A stretch of 64,000 nt of DNA. It comes from Trileptium ribeirensis (taxonomy: Eukaryota; Nematoda; Enoplea; Enoplida; Thoracostomopsidae). The stretch is taken from assembly GCA_030248225.1 (NCBI GenBank), contig JASANE010026875.1, positions 1 through 64,000 of the forward strand, written 5' to 3'. Below the pieces are notes generated by a model. It worked only from the letters and a program-made list of their open reading frames with translations, was not told the DNA's origin and made no database searches. Shown here piece by piece: positions 23,001-38,000 of the stretch; position 1 is the stretch's first letter, and each line of letters begins with the position of its first letter. The translations under genes were made by a program, and so were the position numbers.

Positions 23001-26000
23001 CCGGAACCGGACATCCGGTTTAAAAAGTTTGTTTGAAATTTTCCACGTTTTTTCTACATCTGTGATCCAAACATATGTAATATATATTATACAATGATCA
23101 AGCTCCAATACAACCAAGCAAAAGAAAAGATTAACTAAGCAATTTAACGTTTGAAACGTAAGTAGGGCACATAATTTCAGTTGGAATTTTTCATAACCTG
23201 CAGGAGTTTGTTAACAAATCAAAGCCACGTCGATGCTTGTAGCAGCTATTTTACACATCCAGAAGTCTGTGGGTACGTTTCAATTAAACCGGTCCAATTC
23301 GGTAACAGAATATGGCTTACGCAGAAGTACTTAGGGTATGCTTGGCTAACATAAATTGCTTCAAGAACCCGTCAATGCGCTTGTAAACTTGGTAAATCAG
23401 TCTAAATTGAAGTAAACTAACGTTATCTGCAACGCAGCTAGAAACGGCTTTCTTGGCAAAGAACTGTATTTATTTATTGAAACTGTGCGAGCAGCATCAC
23501 AGTGTGTCTCATTTATAGCATTCTGATTAGAAAGTTATCATCATTATCATCTAACTTACGGGCACTAGCCCAAAACAGTGTCCCTGACCACTGATCAGAA
23601 TCTGCTATCTATTATTTTCTCTTAGAAACATAAACCAATAATTTCAAGTTTCCAACAGAGAACATGTAACAAACGTATGTGTAGTAAAGGAAGGCGACTG
23701 GAGACAGAGCGAAAGTGTGTATTCCACGCTCCAAGCTTTGTAAGCATATTCGATTTGACGCAGTATACGCAATGGTGTATAGTGGAAGGCATTTTTTGCT
23801 CTGGATGTCCAAAAATCGACACATTTGATCGATAAATAAACATTATTAGCTTCCTCAGTCTCTTTAAAGTTTCAGAAAGGCAATAATACCACCGCAATAC
23901 ATTAAGTTTAATGTAAAAGTTATTTTTAATGCATTTTAAATCCACTATACCTTGATTTCTTCCTTCATCTGTTTTACTATATATCAATTTCGAAGACCAA
24001 GTTCCGGTTCCGGTTCCGGATCCGGTTTAAATGGACCGTTCCGGTTGCTGGTTCCGGTTATTCCCTGATACTAACATCAACGAGGTGGTTGATTTAGAGA
24101 AGATTAAGTGGTCCTTAGGACGTCATGGAGATTTAAAGTCTCCAGGACCTGATGGTATTTATCCAGTCTTCCTTAAATCAGGAGGCTCAGCAATACTTTT
24201 GGTGCTGGAAAAGATTTTTAAGGCCAGCCTAAGACTTAACTATATTCCAGTTGTTTGGAGACAGACCAAAATCATCTTTATCCCAAAGTCGGGTAAAGAT
24301 TACTATACTGAGCCTAAGGCATTTAGACCTATTAATTTGTCATCTTTTGTTTTGAAGACTCTTGAGATATTGGTGTCAGACTATATAATACATGACATCT
24401 TGAGTAAGTCCAAATTACATGATAAGCAGCATGCCTATCGTGAAGGAAGGAGTACCATCTCTGCCCTTCAGAGTACTACGGCATGGATTGAATAGGAAAT
24501 GTTTCTGCAGCTTTTGACTGCACAAAATTTGAGTTTATTCTAAAAAGCATGGATGAATTTGGTACTCCAAATTTCATCAAAACTTAGATTTATAAATTAT
24601 TGAGTATGAGAGTTATCGTAGCTGAAAAGGAACAAGCCAGACTGGCCGTCAGAGCGAACAGGGGATTTCTGCAAGGAGGAGTTCTCTCCTCTGTGCTCTG
24701 GTGTTTAGTAGTAAATGATATTATTGATAGACTTAATGTTAACAGGGTGTTGTGCGTAGGGTATTCTGACGATCTAGTCCTTTTGACATCTTCACGATGC
24801 CTATGAACTACTTGCAATATACTTCAGCGGTCTCTGGATGAGCTTGTGGTGCTGTCCTAGAAGCCTTTCTGTTAACGCAGAAAAATGTAAGGGCGTAATT
24901 TTTACAAGGAAAAGAAGGTTGGACGGTCTAACGGATATTCGCATTGGAGGCGTAGTTATTCGTTCGATGATAAGGTTAAATATCTTGGCTTATTGTTAGA
25001 CCATCGTCTAACTTGGAAGACTCATATTGAAGAAGCACGGCTTAAGTCCTTTACAATTCTCTGTGCTCTCAAGAGATTTATTGGAAGTAACTGGGGTCTT
25101 CGTCCTCAAGTTATATACTTCCTTTATAGAACGGTTGTTCTCCCAACACTCCTTTATGGCGTAATATGTTGGTGGCATAGGATTGAACTGGTTACTTATC
25201 AGAAAATGTTAGAAAAGGTTCAAGCCATGACTTGCTGTATGATAACTGGTGCTTTTAAATCTACACCGGTGCGCGGCATGGAGACAATTTTATGTATACC
25301 GCCTATTGATATCTTAATCAAAGAAAGTGCGGTTATTTTTAATTAAAATTTTTGTTTTTGTGACCTTTTAATTAAACAGTTCAGGTGTGCTAAATTTTGT
25401 GTTTTTTGAAATTTCATTGTGTTCTTGCACTAAGAAAAACACAAAAAAATAACCCTGCTCCAAAAACCCAGAAACGTCCACCGTCGAAATTTGCCACTCT
25501 GGCCTAACGAATTCTTCGTTACACTCGCTTTACTGCCTACACTCAAAATTCAACTAATGCAGATACTACTGACCACCAAACGAACGCTGGGCTCTCAATT
25601 CGTTGAAAAATTTGCCAGGGGAATAAGCCGAGGTCCCCCTGGTTACGAAACAGAGTAAGCCCAATTTTGCAAAAACTGATTAAAAATCGTGTCAGAACAA
25701 CTGCTAAAACGTTCTTGATGGAGAGAAAAAGCGACTTTGAAGCAAACTTTTAAAAAAATTTAAGAAAGTTTTGGCTTTAAGACAGAAGTTTAGTACGAAT
25801 TTTGAGCAAATTTTATATCATTTGGAGGTGTTTTATCCAGCCATATTAACACAAAAAAATTTGCCAAGAGGCGATGAACCTGTGGGAAATCGAAATTTTC
25901 AGGGGCATGAACCGGGGCCACTCGGTTTTTGCCAGGCGGCCCCTCATTCCACATAATTTGGAAAGCCCAGAAATGTAACCGTACCCGTTTCTTCCCTGGA

Positions 26001-29000
26001 GCACAGTTATCACCACGTAGACTGTAATCATCAGCAACGTCTAGAAATTCGCTCATTGACATTTTCTTCTTCAGCTTCAACCCATCGAGCTTATCTATAA
26101 ATAAAGAATCACCATACCTGTAAATACATTATACGATACTGGACATAATCTTGAGTAAATGAAAATCTGGAATAGCTCACTATAATTTTGCTCAGTTCTT
26201 TGAGTAACAGCACAAATAAATGGAGGTAGGCCTCTACTCCATTGGCGATCTCGCCACCGGTAACTCATGATTAATAAAAGTTAACCCTGAAATTTTTTGG
26301 GTGTCAAGAAGAAATGAAGTGCCGACAATGGGAATTTGACTGCAATTTATTTAGAAATCAGATGTTATACCATACGCGGCAGCGCAGTTGATACTTAGAA
26401 CTTTTATTTTAAACTGTTTTCCCCAGGCAGAAAGTCGTTGTCTACTGAACTATGAAATTGGTTTACCTGCTACCCTAAGTTGCGGGCTTCCGCCGGAATT
26501 CTGGAGAATGAAATCTTTTCACGTTTTCCGTTCGTGCGTTAACCTGTTCTATACTTTATCTCACATGCAAGAGTATACAATGTTATTTAAGTGTTGTCGT
26601 TGTGTAGATCTCACAATATTTGGAGCAAATTAGCAGATTCGTTAATCGAATCATCATAGCGTTATCAGCACCATAAACAATGGACTAAGTTGAGTGATTT
26701 TTGGCACCCATTTGGCAGCCCGGAACCTCACTACATTTAACATTGCCATGTGTTTTAGCTCCTTATTAAAGCTTCGATGGGTATGAAATAATCATATGCC
26801 CAGAAAATTACCGAGACTAGAAAATTAAATATTCTTCAAATATATTTTTTGAACTTTTCCGTCAAACGTCTGTAACAGCGGCTACATTCCTTGATATTTA
26901 TGTTTCCGCGGGCTTGGTTCATCATCACAGCGGCTCTTGTAAGCTATTTTTGCCAAATTGTTAGGTATCACCGTTGTTCACCATTCATATAACAATTATA
27001 TAATTCAACTGACCGATATTTTTTCAGTCGTATTTTCAAATCGATTACAAAGCCTCGGATCTCATGCACAATATAAAATGCTATCTTATGAGCAACATAA
27101 AGTTCTCAGTTCATAGTTGGTACAAATAGTTATATGAAAAGCTACGACACGCAAAATTTAAACAAGATAAGACGCAAGTGTAATAACATTCGTCTTTTCA
27201 CAAAATGCTACGTTAGCTATCTCATTATATATTAAATTTTTCAGATAGATTTGATTCATAATAACTGAAATAACACAAAAAACTGAGCTGCGAATGCGTC
27301 AAAGCGCTTAAGAACGCTCATTTCATTACGTATGTTATAAAAACTAGTAACTCTACCGAGATTGCAGAACGTAGTGAAGCATAGGTACGCCTACGCCTTT
27401 TGCGTGCACATCAAATCAGCTCTCGATAGCATTCGTCGATATGCTATATGTGGACATCACACAATACCAGCACAAGTTACAACAAAACTAACAATTCTAA
27501 CACCGGCAGTGTGTTTAGAATGCCCCAAAACACCCAGGTGCAACTTATCAGCCGCCCAGGACGTCAGAACAAATTTTTGAATTTTGGGTCGGGGAACCAC
27601 TGGGGCGCCATGCCTCAAACCCCATAACTATAGAACCAGAGCCTTAATCGAAAGACCAAAAAAGGCATCGGTATTTATCATTTTACTACAAAATACAACC
27701 ATCCAGAGATAAAAATTCGAAAGTTAAGATAAAAATAACATTGCTTCCGTGAAGGGTACTAAAAATCCTTTTTGACCTCTGACCCCGAACCATGGGGCGT
27801 CATACCCCCCGTACCTAAGGAACCATGGGTCACAGAGCAATACCAGCAATGAGTTTCCCATGCCCGAAAACACCAAGTGTAACTTTTCAGCCGCCCAGGA
27901 TGTCAGAACAAATTTTTGAATTTTGGGTCGGGGAACCATTGGGGCACCATAACGCAAACCCCATCACTCTTGAACCGGAGCCTTAATCGAAAAACCAAAA
28001 AAAACATCGGTATTTATCATTTTACTATAAAATACAACCATCCTGAGATAAAAATTCGAAAGTTAAGATAAAAATAACATTGCTTCCGTGAAGGGTACTA
28101 AAAATCCTTTTTGACCTCTGACCCCGAATCATGGGGCGTCATACCCCCGTACCCAAGGAACCATGGGTCACAGAGCAATACCAGCAATGAGTTTCCCATG
28201 CCCGAAAACACCATATGCTATATGTGGACATCACACAATACCAGCACAAGTTACAACAAAACTAACACCGGCAGTGTGTTTAGAATGCCCCAAAACACCC
28301 AGGTGCAACTTATCAGCCGCCCAGGATGTCAGAACAAATTTTTGAATTTTGGGACTATTGGGGCACCATACCTCAAACCCCATAACTCCAAAAACGGAGC
28401 CTGAATCGAAAAACAAAAAAAAAAGAGGCATCGGCATTTATCATTTTACTATGAAATAAAACTAACTAGAGAAATAAATTCGAATGTTAAGATAAACATA
28501 ACCTTGCTTCCGCGAAGGGTACTAAAACCCTCATTTTGAAATCTGACCCCGAACCATGGGGCAAAAAAACCGGGGTATCCATAGAGTCATGGGTCGCAGA
28601 GCAAAACCGGCACCGGCAATGAGTTTCCCATGCCTATGCACGGTGAATCGTCTATGCCGGTTCGAATGAGCCCAAGATCATGAAAATCGGTTAAGGCGTC
28701 CTCGACTTATGGCCGGTCACACAAACACACACACGGAATTTAAAGATTTCACCCCTGAAACACACAGTTTCCACTATGTTCTGATTATTATCTGCCATGT
28801 ATATATGTGTGTCTAATACTGTTGTATGCCTGACGACAGTGGCGCTTTGGCCACAGATTATTTTTCTAAAAATTCTGATATATTATGTTGGCACATCAAA
28901 AACACTATTTTTTCACGTACAACCAGTGCATTTTATTAGCCATGACATCACAGAATGCTGGTTGATGTTAATTTTGTCACTAAGATCTTGGGTTCAAGTT

Positions 29001-32000
29001 GTTTTGCATTTCGTTATCAAGTACCACCGTTAAAGGCATTGTCATGGATTAAATATGTAACACACTCTTGTGCCACTGAAGCAGGTTTACATACAAAGTT
29101 GCTTATATTCAGCAAATTTTTAAAATGTGCTTGTAGATTTTAGCCCTTCATATTTTAAATTTACATACATCAGAGATGGAACTGGGTCGTTTCGGGTCAC
29201 ATCTGTGTCCGCGTCACCGCGTCACGGTGTTTGACCCGGTCTGTTTCAGAAAGCGAATGCATCCCCTGCACTGTACTCAACCTTAACAGAACAGCGTCTT
29301 TTGCCTTCTTTGTCTGCTTTGTTATTCAGCAGGGACACAGTGGAAACTCAGGTGCATGTAAACCAAGCTCTGCGACAACTGCTCTAAAATTCGTAATAAG
29401 TATGCGGTCACAGGGTGTAATCTTGGCTAAAGGGTGTTAGGCTACTTTGAACGCAGAAAACAAGATTTAAAGCTTTAAACAGATGTGTTTACGGCAACTG
29501 GCTAGAATTTCACTTGACCATCAACCTACTTTTGTTCAGGAATAAGTCTGTGGCTAAAGCCTTGCCAAAGCACCATTGTAATCCGTCAGTGAAAGCAGTA
29601 TGCCAACCAGATATGTATGTATGTGTTTTCCAACGCCGTTTCTTTTGCGAATATGTAAAATTATAATGCACTGCCTACTCTGGAAATGACTGTCGCTTTA
29701 CGAGCTCGAGACGGTTGGCTCGAGATTTCGAAACTATTTAAATGAATACTAAATTCTATTTCTAGAACAAATTTATTTCGAGCCAGTCGCCATTTATATC
29801 TTGTTAATTGGTCACTACAATGACAGAGTCATTCGGTCACCGTGTTACACCACGGCCAAGTTAGCAGGTCATAATATGGTGACCCAGTTCCAGGTCTGCT
29901 GTACATACTAAAAGTTTATGTATATCCCGTATATATGTAATGCGTTTCCTTACGCGTACGTTCTTAGCGGTAAAACGGCAACAACACTATAAAAGAGCAA
30001 ACAATGTCTAATAGCATCCAGTCACTGTTACAGTTATGTTTAGTGCTGCAGTGGCTAATAAATTCCGAGCGTGTATTAAATGAATAACGATGGCACGTAA
30101 CCCTGCTTTCCTGATCCCCATTATGCAGCATGTTTTCGTTATAACATGAACCTTCAATCACTCCAGATACATAATTTCATCCCGCATACTGATGTACCAA
30201 ATTTTTATATACACTGCTTATAATAATTATTTAGTTTGCACATCCTTATATTTTAACCTCACACAATGTTTGAGTCATACCATTCAAGAAATTCACACAT
30301 AACACAAAATAAATAATAAATACTTAATATCTATGCATATAATAATAAAAATAAAGAAAAAAATTCGCAATAATACAAATGAATTTCGCATGTGCCACGA
30401 ACTGTATCACATCGCGCGCCTATTGATATAATACTGCAACTTCAGTACTCATCACGATTGACCGCAGCTCGCTCGGAGATAAGGCGACAGTCAATTGTGG
30501 CGAGTACTGTACAAAACATTAAAATTTATTACTCCTAAGGAAAACCCACCTAATTTGGCCTCATTATCGACTAAGTCCCACTTTGAGGCCGGAACCACCT
30601 GGATTCATCACGATAGAATCAGCGATAAATATACTCTATTATGACATACGATTACACCAACAAAAATTAACGACATATAAATCGTTATAAAAATTCAAAC
30701 TATGACAACACTGCTAAATCACCGTGGTTTGTTCAAGACAGAATATTCTAATTTAATTCCTATTTTCTCAGTGCTCATACGGTTGCAACATTTTTGAATA
30801 TCATGGAGCTCAATTTTAGACAAAACTTTTCTTATGTCTACAGAGCGAATTCAAGTGAATAAATCCAACACAGTCATGTATGTATGTAATCATTTTGCAG
30901 TCAGGATATAGAACGCGTTAATATAACTTTGGACAGCATGAATTATAGTATTATTATTGTGTTATCATAGTATGGTATCATGATTCACAGTATCTCGCGC
31001 GAAAGTGGCTCCTTCAAAATATTGAGTTATCATATTACAAAATTTGTAACACCTTGGCAAATTTTCACCACTTTAGCATTAGCAAAATGTTGGGCTGCAT
31101 TTAAACTTGTTGTACTGGGAGCAAAATCATTAAAGCCAATTTGTTATGATGTAAACTGGCTTCAAATTTCCTTTTTATGCAACCACAATTGCAATCAGTT
31201 GATAAACTTGTAGTTAGTGGTTAAAGGTAGTGAATTCGAAATGTTGAATATGTAATTTAGAGAGATACCATTAAATTACAAACATTATGAAATAATGAGC
31301 ATTAAAATACAAAATGATCCACCGAATATCAGCCATGTTACCGGAATAGTTCAGAAGATATTCAGATTATTGTGTTCGCAAGTCCCATGGGCACGCTGAA
31401 AACTTTATTGACCCAAACTTGCATTATATGAAATAACAATAGCTGTAAACCATTTGCAGCTACATAGAGGATGAATTGCTCTACAAAACAAAAACACCTA
31501 AATAGCTAGATCGGTTGAAAAGATATATTTTTGGTCCCATGAGATCATTGAAAACCACGTTTGACCCAATCTTGCAGTGTAAATAAAGACAATTATTGTC
31601 TTTCGTCCACTATGTAGCTGGAGTATGCTGTTATTATAACAGCATACTCCAGCTACATAGTGGACGAATTGCTCTACAGAATAAGAAAAAACACATCCAT
31701 ATATCTCTAGTGATCGCGGAAATATTACGATTTTAGTCTATTTGGTCGTACTAGGCCCCATTGAAAAATCCTTTTTTACCCAACCCAGCAACAAAATAAT
31801 GATATCAGAACACTATTATCAACTATATATAGAGGATGGATACTACAGAATGAGACCAAATACTCCTACATACCTCGAGAGGCTGCGGAGATATTACCAT
31901 TTTTGCGTATTTTAGGTCTCAGGGGCACATTTTAGAACCCGTTTTGACCCAAATCCTGTATTCTAAGAGACTATGTACAGATTTGTAGATTTATTTGCAT

Positions 32001-35000
32001 TAAGCCCAATTTGACTGATGTCTGCAATGGTTGTCGAGTCGCAGTAAGTAACGTGATTTTTGGGCCCCTTCGGCACCCGACACAAGCATTTTTGTCCGTT
32101 TTTTCGGGGATGCTTAAGATGTTCGCTTCGGGCCTAACTAAAGAGTACAAACAGAGATTTGAAACTTTCAAACGAGTTCTCGCGCGAGTCAGTCCGCATA
32201 GCCAAAGTTGAGTTATGGGTGTAACCACAAAAAACCACAGAAACGGACACCGTCGAGAATGACTACTCTGGCCAGTGAGAATGAATCCCTCGCTTCGTTC
32301 GTTTCACTCACTCACTTATTCACTCAGAATCAAATTACACGTTTTTGACGCTTCCTAACAGTTATAATTTATTGTTTGTGGTCCACCCAGTGCAACTGTT
32401 CTTAACTGGGGAATCCCCAGCTCATGCCACCAGGTACAATTTTGGTAATTTGGAGAAGCCAGTGTAAATGCTGTCGAAAACCAGTTATGAAAATTATTTA
32501 CCAACATATAGATGTCAATTCTCATATTTTGCAAAATTTGTTAATGTTTATTTATAAATCTATTATTGAAGCAAAAGTGTATACTAGTTTTATTTAGTCA
32601 ACTATAATACAAAATAACGTAACAGGCCGGTGTTGAAACAGCCATCAAGCGACACGTGCTGCCTGATAAAAGACCAGATAATATAAGAAATAACGCTTAC
32701 GACAAAATAAAATTAAATCATGAAGACATCTCGACACGACCAAAATAATACCTAGCGCCGTAATGCTCAACACGAGTGATCCAGAAACACCGGCAGATTA
32801 TTTCTCGTGTTATAAGTTTGCTCCAGTATATCATTGGGTCTTCAATTATTGCGCTTTATCGCGATTTTATGGCTTTAGAAACATGTTCATGTCGTCGTAA
32901 TTATTGTATGTGTATTTAAAAAAACTAAAAGTTGTGTCATATAGCGGCATATACGGTTATGGAGGTAGGGTTACCCGCTGACACGTGGTTCACACCTCCA
33001 CCTCGACGGCGCCGTAGGCACCTAACACATAGCGTAGCCAAAGGGCTCTCCTGGGGACCAGGGTACTCTCCTTGAACTTCAATTCATACTATTCATTTGG
33101 CCTTGAAGAGAATTCACAATTCTTCCTTGGCCTTGAATTCATATGGATGAGCTGCCCTGACCCCCTCCCGCACAGACCTTGTTTGAGACATTGGTTCTGG
33201 CAACAAAAATTTTCTTAGGGCACAAAGTGTAACGAACAGAAACACCACCTGGCGCTTAAAGTTATGAGTTCTGTAAGTAATTGTTGACACTGGGTTCTGC
33301 AAATACAGCGGTGGAGGGGGCTCCTAACATTATTAGTTTTCCAGATTTGAGTAGCCTGGAAAAATTTCGTGCTTCTCCTGTCTCCTGGATGATTGCCCCT
33401 GGCAAAATTCTCTGCTCCCGCCCGATGGACGCAAAAATTAAGATTTTTATTAAAATTCGTCACTAATATCAAACGGCTCCCACGGTTATAGTTAGTATGA
33501 ATGTACTCAACTGGATTCTCCACAGGACCAAAATTTCTCCTTGTTGTAATTGCAGTTTTTTTGTCTTTTTCATGTATTTGCAACATATATCGTTGCTTTT
33601 GTTCCATATTTGTTATTTAAGTTCTGAAAACGCATATTTATGCAAGGCGCACTTCATTTTACTTAGCATGTTGTTTTGAATAGTTGAAATAATGGTGTAG
33701 TATTGAGTTTTGTTCTTTTGCTACGACGACCATTTTTAGGTCACCTCAAAATACCTTGGAGGTGGTGGAGGGATGGCAAAAAATACGTGGGAGACATCAA
33801 CTGGAAGAGCCGCCAGAATCTTGGGGAAGCTCGAAAATCCATGGGTGATTCCCCCACTGTGGAGAGGCTATAGCAATACGGAAAATTCACAAATTGTCAC
33901 AACATAGTTTTACCATGGAATATCCAATTATTACATTAATTATAGCCACAACTAAAGGTTACCACGTTACGAAAAACACCCGATACAAATTTTGTCTCAT
34001 AATAAAATCACACTAAAAAGTTATTAGCGACGAAAACATTTTGAAACATTTAAAACTAAACATTGAAGCGAATAAGCAAACGTATTATGCGGTTACTCCA
34101 ATATTCCTTTTGGTTCCCAATGATTTATACAATAATTTTTTATAAATGTTGAAGAATTTTATACAATTTACGGTATAGAGGTCTGGGCAATATATGCCAT
34201 CACGATTTATGTGATTCTTTATGACTTGCAGCAATCTACAAGCGGACTGGCGTTAGCTTAAGACGCAATGAATTTCAAAAATTACGAATATTACTTTCGA
34301 TTTAAGCAGCAGAGGCTATAATTATTGTTTGCTTCCTGTATAGTTTCTCCAAAGTGGGAGAAGGGATGGGGGCTTTTCGCGTTCTTCAGTGTCCCCTGGC
34401 AAAATTTTTGGCTCGGTAAAACACCACCAGTTAACATAAAAATACAAATTTTTTTTACAAAAATCCTTTCTGGACTTAAAAATTACGTCAAGTTCAGCAA
34501 AAATGGTTGAAAAGTTGGTTTAACCTCAATAAACCTTGGCACCATTTCTGAGGCCATTTTTTTAACAATTTTGGCGTTTTAGTTGTAAAATCAAATTTTG
34601 AGGATTTTTAGATTTCAATACCCAGTTCATGTCTCTGGCAAAATACGGCGCCCGGTTCATGCCCCCTGGCAAAATTTTAGCGAATGGATAAGCCAGTATA
34701 TGTAGCAAATTTTCCCACGCGATAAGAGGAAGTACATAATGTGTTTATGTACAAAACATGAACCACATCGTACCCTATGTACAATATCCGAAAGCGTGTC
34801 GTGACCAATCTTCGAATGGTCTGAAGGGCAAGCAGGCGAACTACTGTGCCGATCGGCGGCGTCGGGTGAACTATTATCGCTGTCATCTGATGAACCCTGA
34901 TAAAATTCAACGAGACCACATGTATCACTATTTTTTTGGTTAGTGGCATTAGCGTCTCCAGAATGATTTGATCTACCGGCAGAGTTAGCCCCACCAGAAA

Positions 35001-38000
35001 TAGTTTCAGCGCCACTATCAGCTGTGACGCTGCAATCAACGACTTTTGGTTCAGTATTGACAGTAGTGTCTATCTCATCTTCTTCTTCCATGTCAACCTG
35101 AAAGCGGTATTAAATACATGTAGCGAAGTTGATATAACATGTATTTAGCATGTTTTCATTGACATTTTTACACGATACATGCAGCTGTTTTTTTGGGACA
35201 GGATTTTAAAAATTTGACACTGTGACCAGATTGGGGTTCATTGGAATTGATTAGACATTTTTGGAACTGGAGCAGCGAAAATGAATATAATATGTACAAA
35301 TTATTGTAACGATAATTATTACTAAAAATGTAGGACTCAATGCAAGACGAGATAGACAACAGGTATGGATCATTTGACGAAACCATGTACTTTTGAAACA
35401 CCATTTTTGAAGCCAAAAAGAAACGTTTTCGTATGTACAGAGTTTAAGACCTCTTCCGACATAAAACCCCCTGAATTTTTCGAATATCGATGTCTCTATG
35501 GAAAACGAGCTACCTGAAACCTGCTACAGAGGTCAAATGGGTCAAATTTTAATCCGAAATAAGTCATTATTCTGTAGGGTAACGCTGTGATATGTGAACC
35601 ATAGTCTGTTTGTATGAAAGTCGGACCAAAAGAGTCACGGTCAAGCCATTTGGAGGAGCTGTGACCTAAAATTGGTGCAGCTAGGGCCCTTTTATGGTTA
35701 AATATCGACCAATTTAGAACAAGCCTGTCGCAGAAGTTTTTCTAGACAGGACAGACGGGACAGCACCTACAGGTATCATTTTATGCTCACAAACCAACCA
35801 TGAGTGGGGGTTGTCTGACAAAAAATTTCAGGCAGATCCTTAGGCCTTGTAAAAATTGAAACCCCGATATGTGTTAGTCGGAGGAGGGGGCTACACCTCA
35901 GGTCGAGGGGGGCGCTACACCTTCCTACAGCATACATTACATGAAACTTTGGCTACTTCTAGAGATTCTAGATTTATTTTAACACTCTGTTGCTGTAAAA
36001 ACAAACACAATTGATGTATGATTAGCTTACATTTAGGTGATGATACCAAGGACAATGCGAAGAATAGATGTTCGGGCAAGCAGAAGGGTTCCCTAGCTAC
36101 CCAATTAACAGCACGGCCCCATATCATGGTGCAATGATGATGAATTATGATGAACTTATATACTAATATGGTTCCTGCCACATTCGGTTTCCCTTAAATT
36201 TCTTGCGGTCGGGGGGGGCTACACGGCAGGTCGGGAGAGGGAGCTACATTTTCATTAAAAATTTTTAATACATGGGTCGATTCTAACGGGGCGTTACTAT
36301 GTTTCTATCTGGCCTATTGTAAGACTGTATGCTAAATTTGGCATTTTTAAATTTAATTTTCAGCAGGTCGGGGAGGGGGGCTACATTTTCCATACCCCAT
36401 TTTTGGCACTTTATGACCTTCGACCTCATAATCAAACAACACATGGACAGACGCTGATATTCTTTTTTTCAATAACACCTGTACAGATTACGATTACCGT
36501 TATATAGCATTTTTAACGCCAGTACACTTTCACGTTATTTACCAGCGTATGCAAGCTGTCAGATTTGACTTTGGTCTGGGAAGCTACATGTCACGAAAAA
36601 AAATTTTCGGAAGCTTGACGTCAGCTTCAGTGTCGATGCTTACGCCCAAGTTTTTGCGAAAAAACTAGCAAATACCAAAGGATCACACTGAAATGAAACA
36701 CACATAAATGTATCACGTGCTGGCGATGCAGCGAACGTTTATAGTGGGAAATGTGTTTTTGGCTTCATTTGGTCAACCGGTTTGAAGGCCTCTGGCTCCT
36801 GCTATGTTAGGGGAACAGAGGTTCACCATACCTCATTATGACCGTCGGACATGCTATTACTACATGTCACAGCGACATTAAATTTCCTCCCAAAAGTCTG
36901 GTGCTATGGCCCAAAAAGTGCTGATGTAGCGTCCCCCGACTAAATGTCATGGTTTCGTGAAATGACCCGTATATACAGGACAAGTGATGAGCAAAATTCC
37001 CGATACGATTTCATGTCGGGGTATTATCCGCACGGTCTGGTTATCCGGATATTCTGACATTTTATCCGGTGACCAGGTACGAGTTCCAAACCCATGTCCC
37101 AGGTCAAAATGGCTAAAATTACAGGTCCTTTACCAAATCTGGAAACACGGGATACAGTGTTTCACAGCTTATATTTCAGATTTCCAGAAACCACTGGCCT
37201 TTGCTCAACACTACTTTTTTGTGGGACCACTGCCTGGACCGCGTTAGCGTTGACAAACTCGATTTCCAGAATGCAGTCCGACCTTATTTAGCTATGTTTT
37301 GCTGCCGGGGCAGCAAGAACGGTATGTATAGGTGTCTCGGTGCACTCAATATGATGCTCTGGTGTTATCTGGAGTCCAGAAAGAATATTTCATACATTTT
37401 CGGTGGTAGTTAAGCGGTTTGGAACCGACAAGCTCGACTTATTTGTCTTCGGTTGGTTGGCTGTATATAAATTTATATTGCTTTCCAAACAAGAAACTGG
37501 ACAGACGCCACAAACTTGCAGTTTTTATCCGATATTATGTAGCAACGGCTGTTTGGACTTTCATTGCAAGCTAGCAGATTAAGACAATCCCACATCTTAG
37601 GCTTCCAGTTGGCTATAACGACTCTCTAGCACTATCATAAATTTCCATGATAACCAAATATCCCAAGTTTCTGTTTTTATTAGGAATAAGTTAGCATTGG
37701 GTTTCACTTCCAAGGATAAACTAGCCCTAGTTAAAAGTATAGGAAATATAAGACAAACCTCGCAAATATTGTACAACCTTCGAAATAACAAGGGATATTA
37801 AGATTTTTTAAATCGGATACCTACATAACATATAGTCACATACATGAATTGAATACATAATAGCGTAGAAAACGCACCCGCACGCAGATTTGAAAACAAG
37901 CAATGACGGATGCTCATGCAGTATTTTTAGGTAAGATGTTTAAAATACCTAAATAACCTACAGGATACCTAAATAACTTACAGTTACGGATTGAAATACA

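Noticed and set aside
28111..28404. Plus-strand frames in the 27.4-28.7 kb array
   Set aside because: They repeat with the satellite unit and shift frame between copies.
33215..33607. 130-codon minus-strand frame as a possible YLPM1 exon
   Set aside because: Its translation does not match any part of YLPM1 and the neighbouring confirmed exons join without it.
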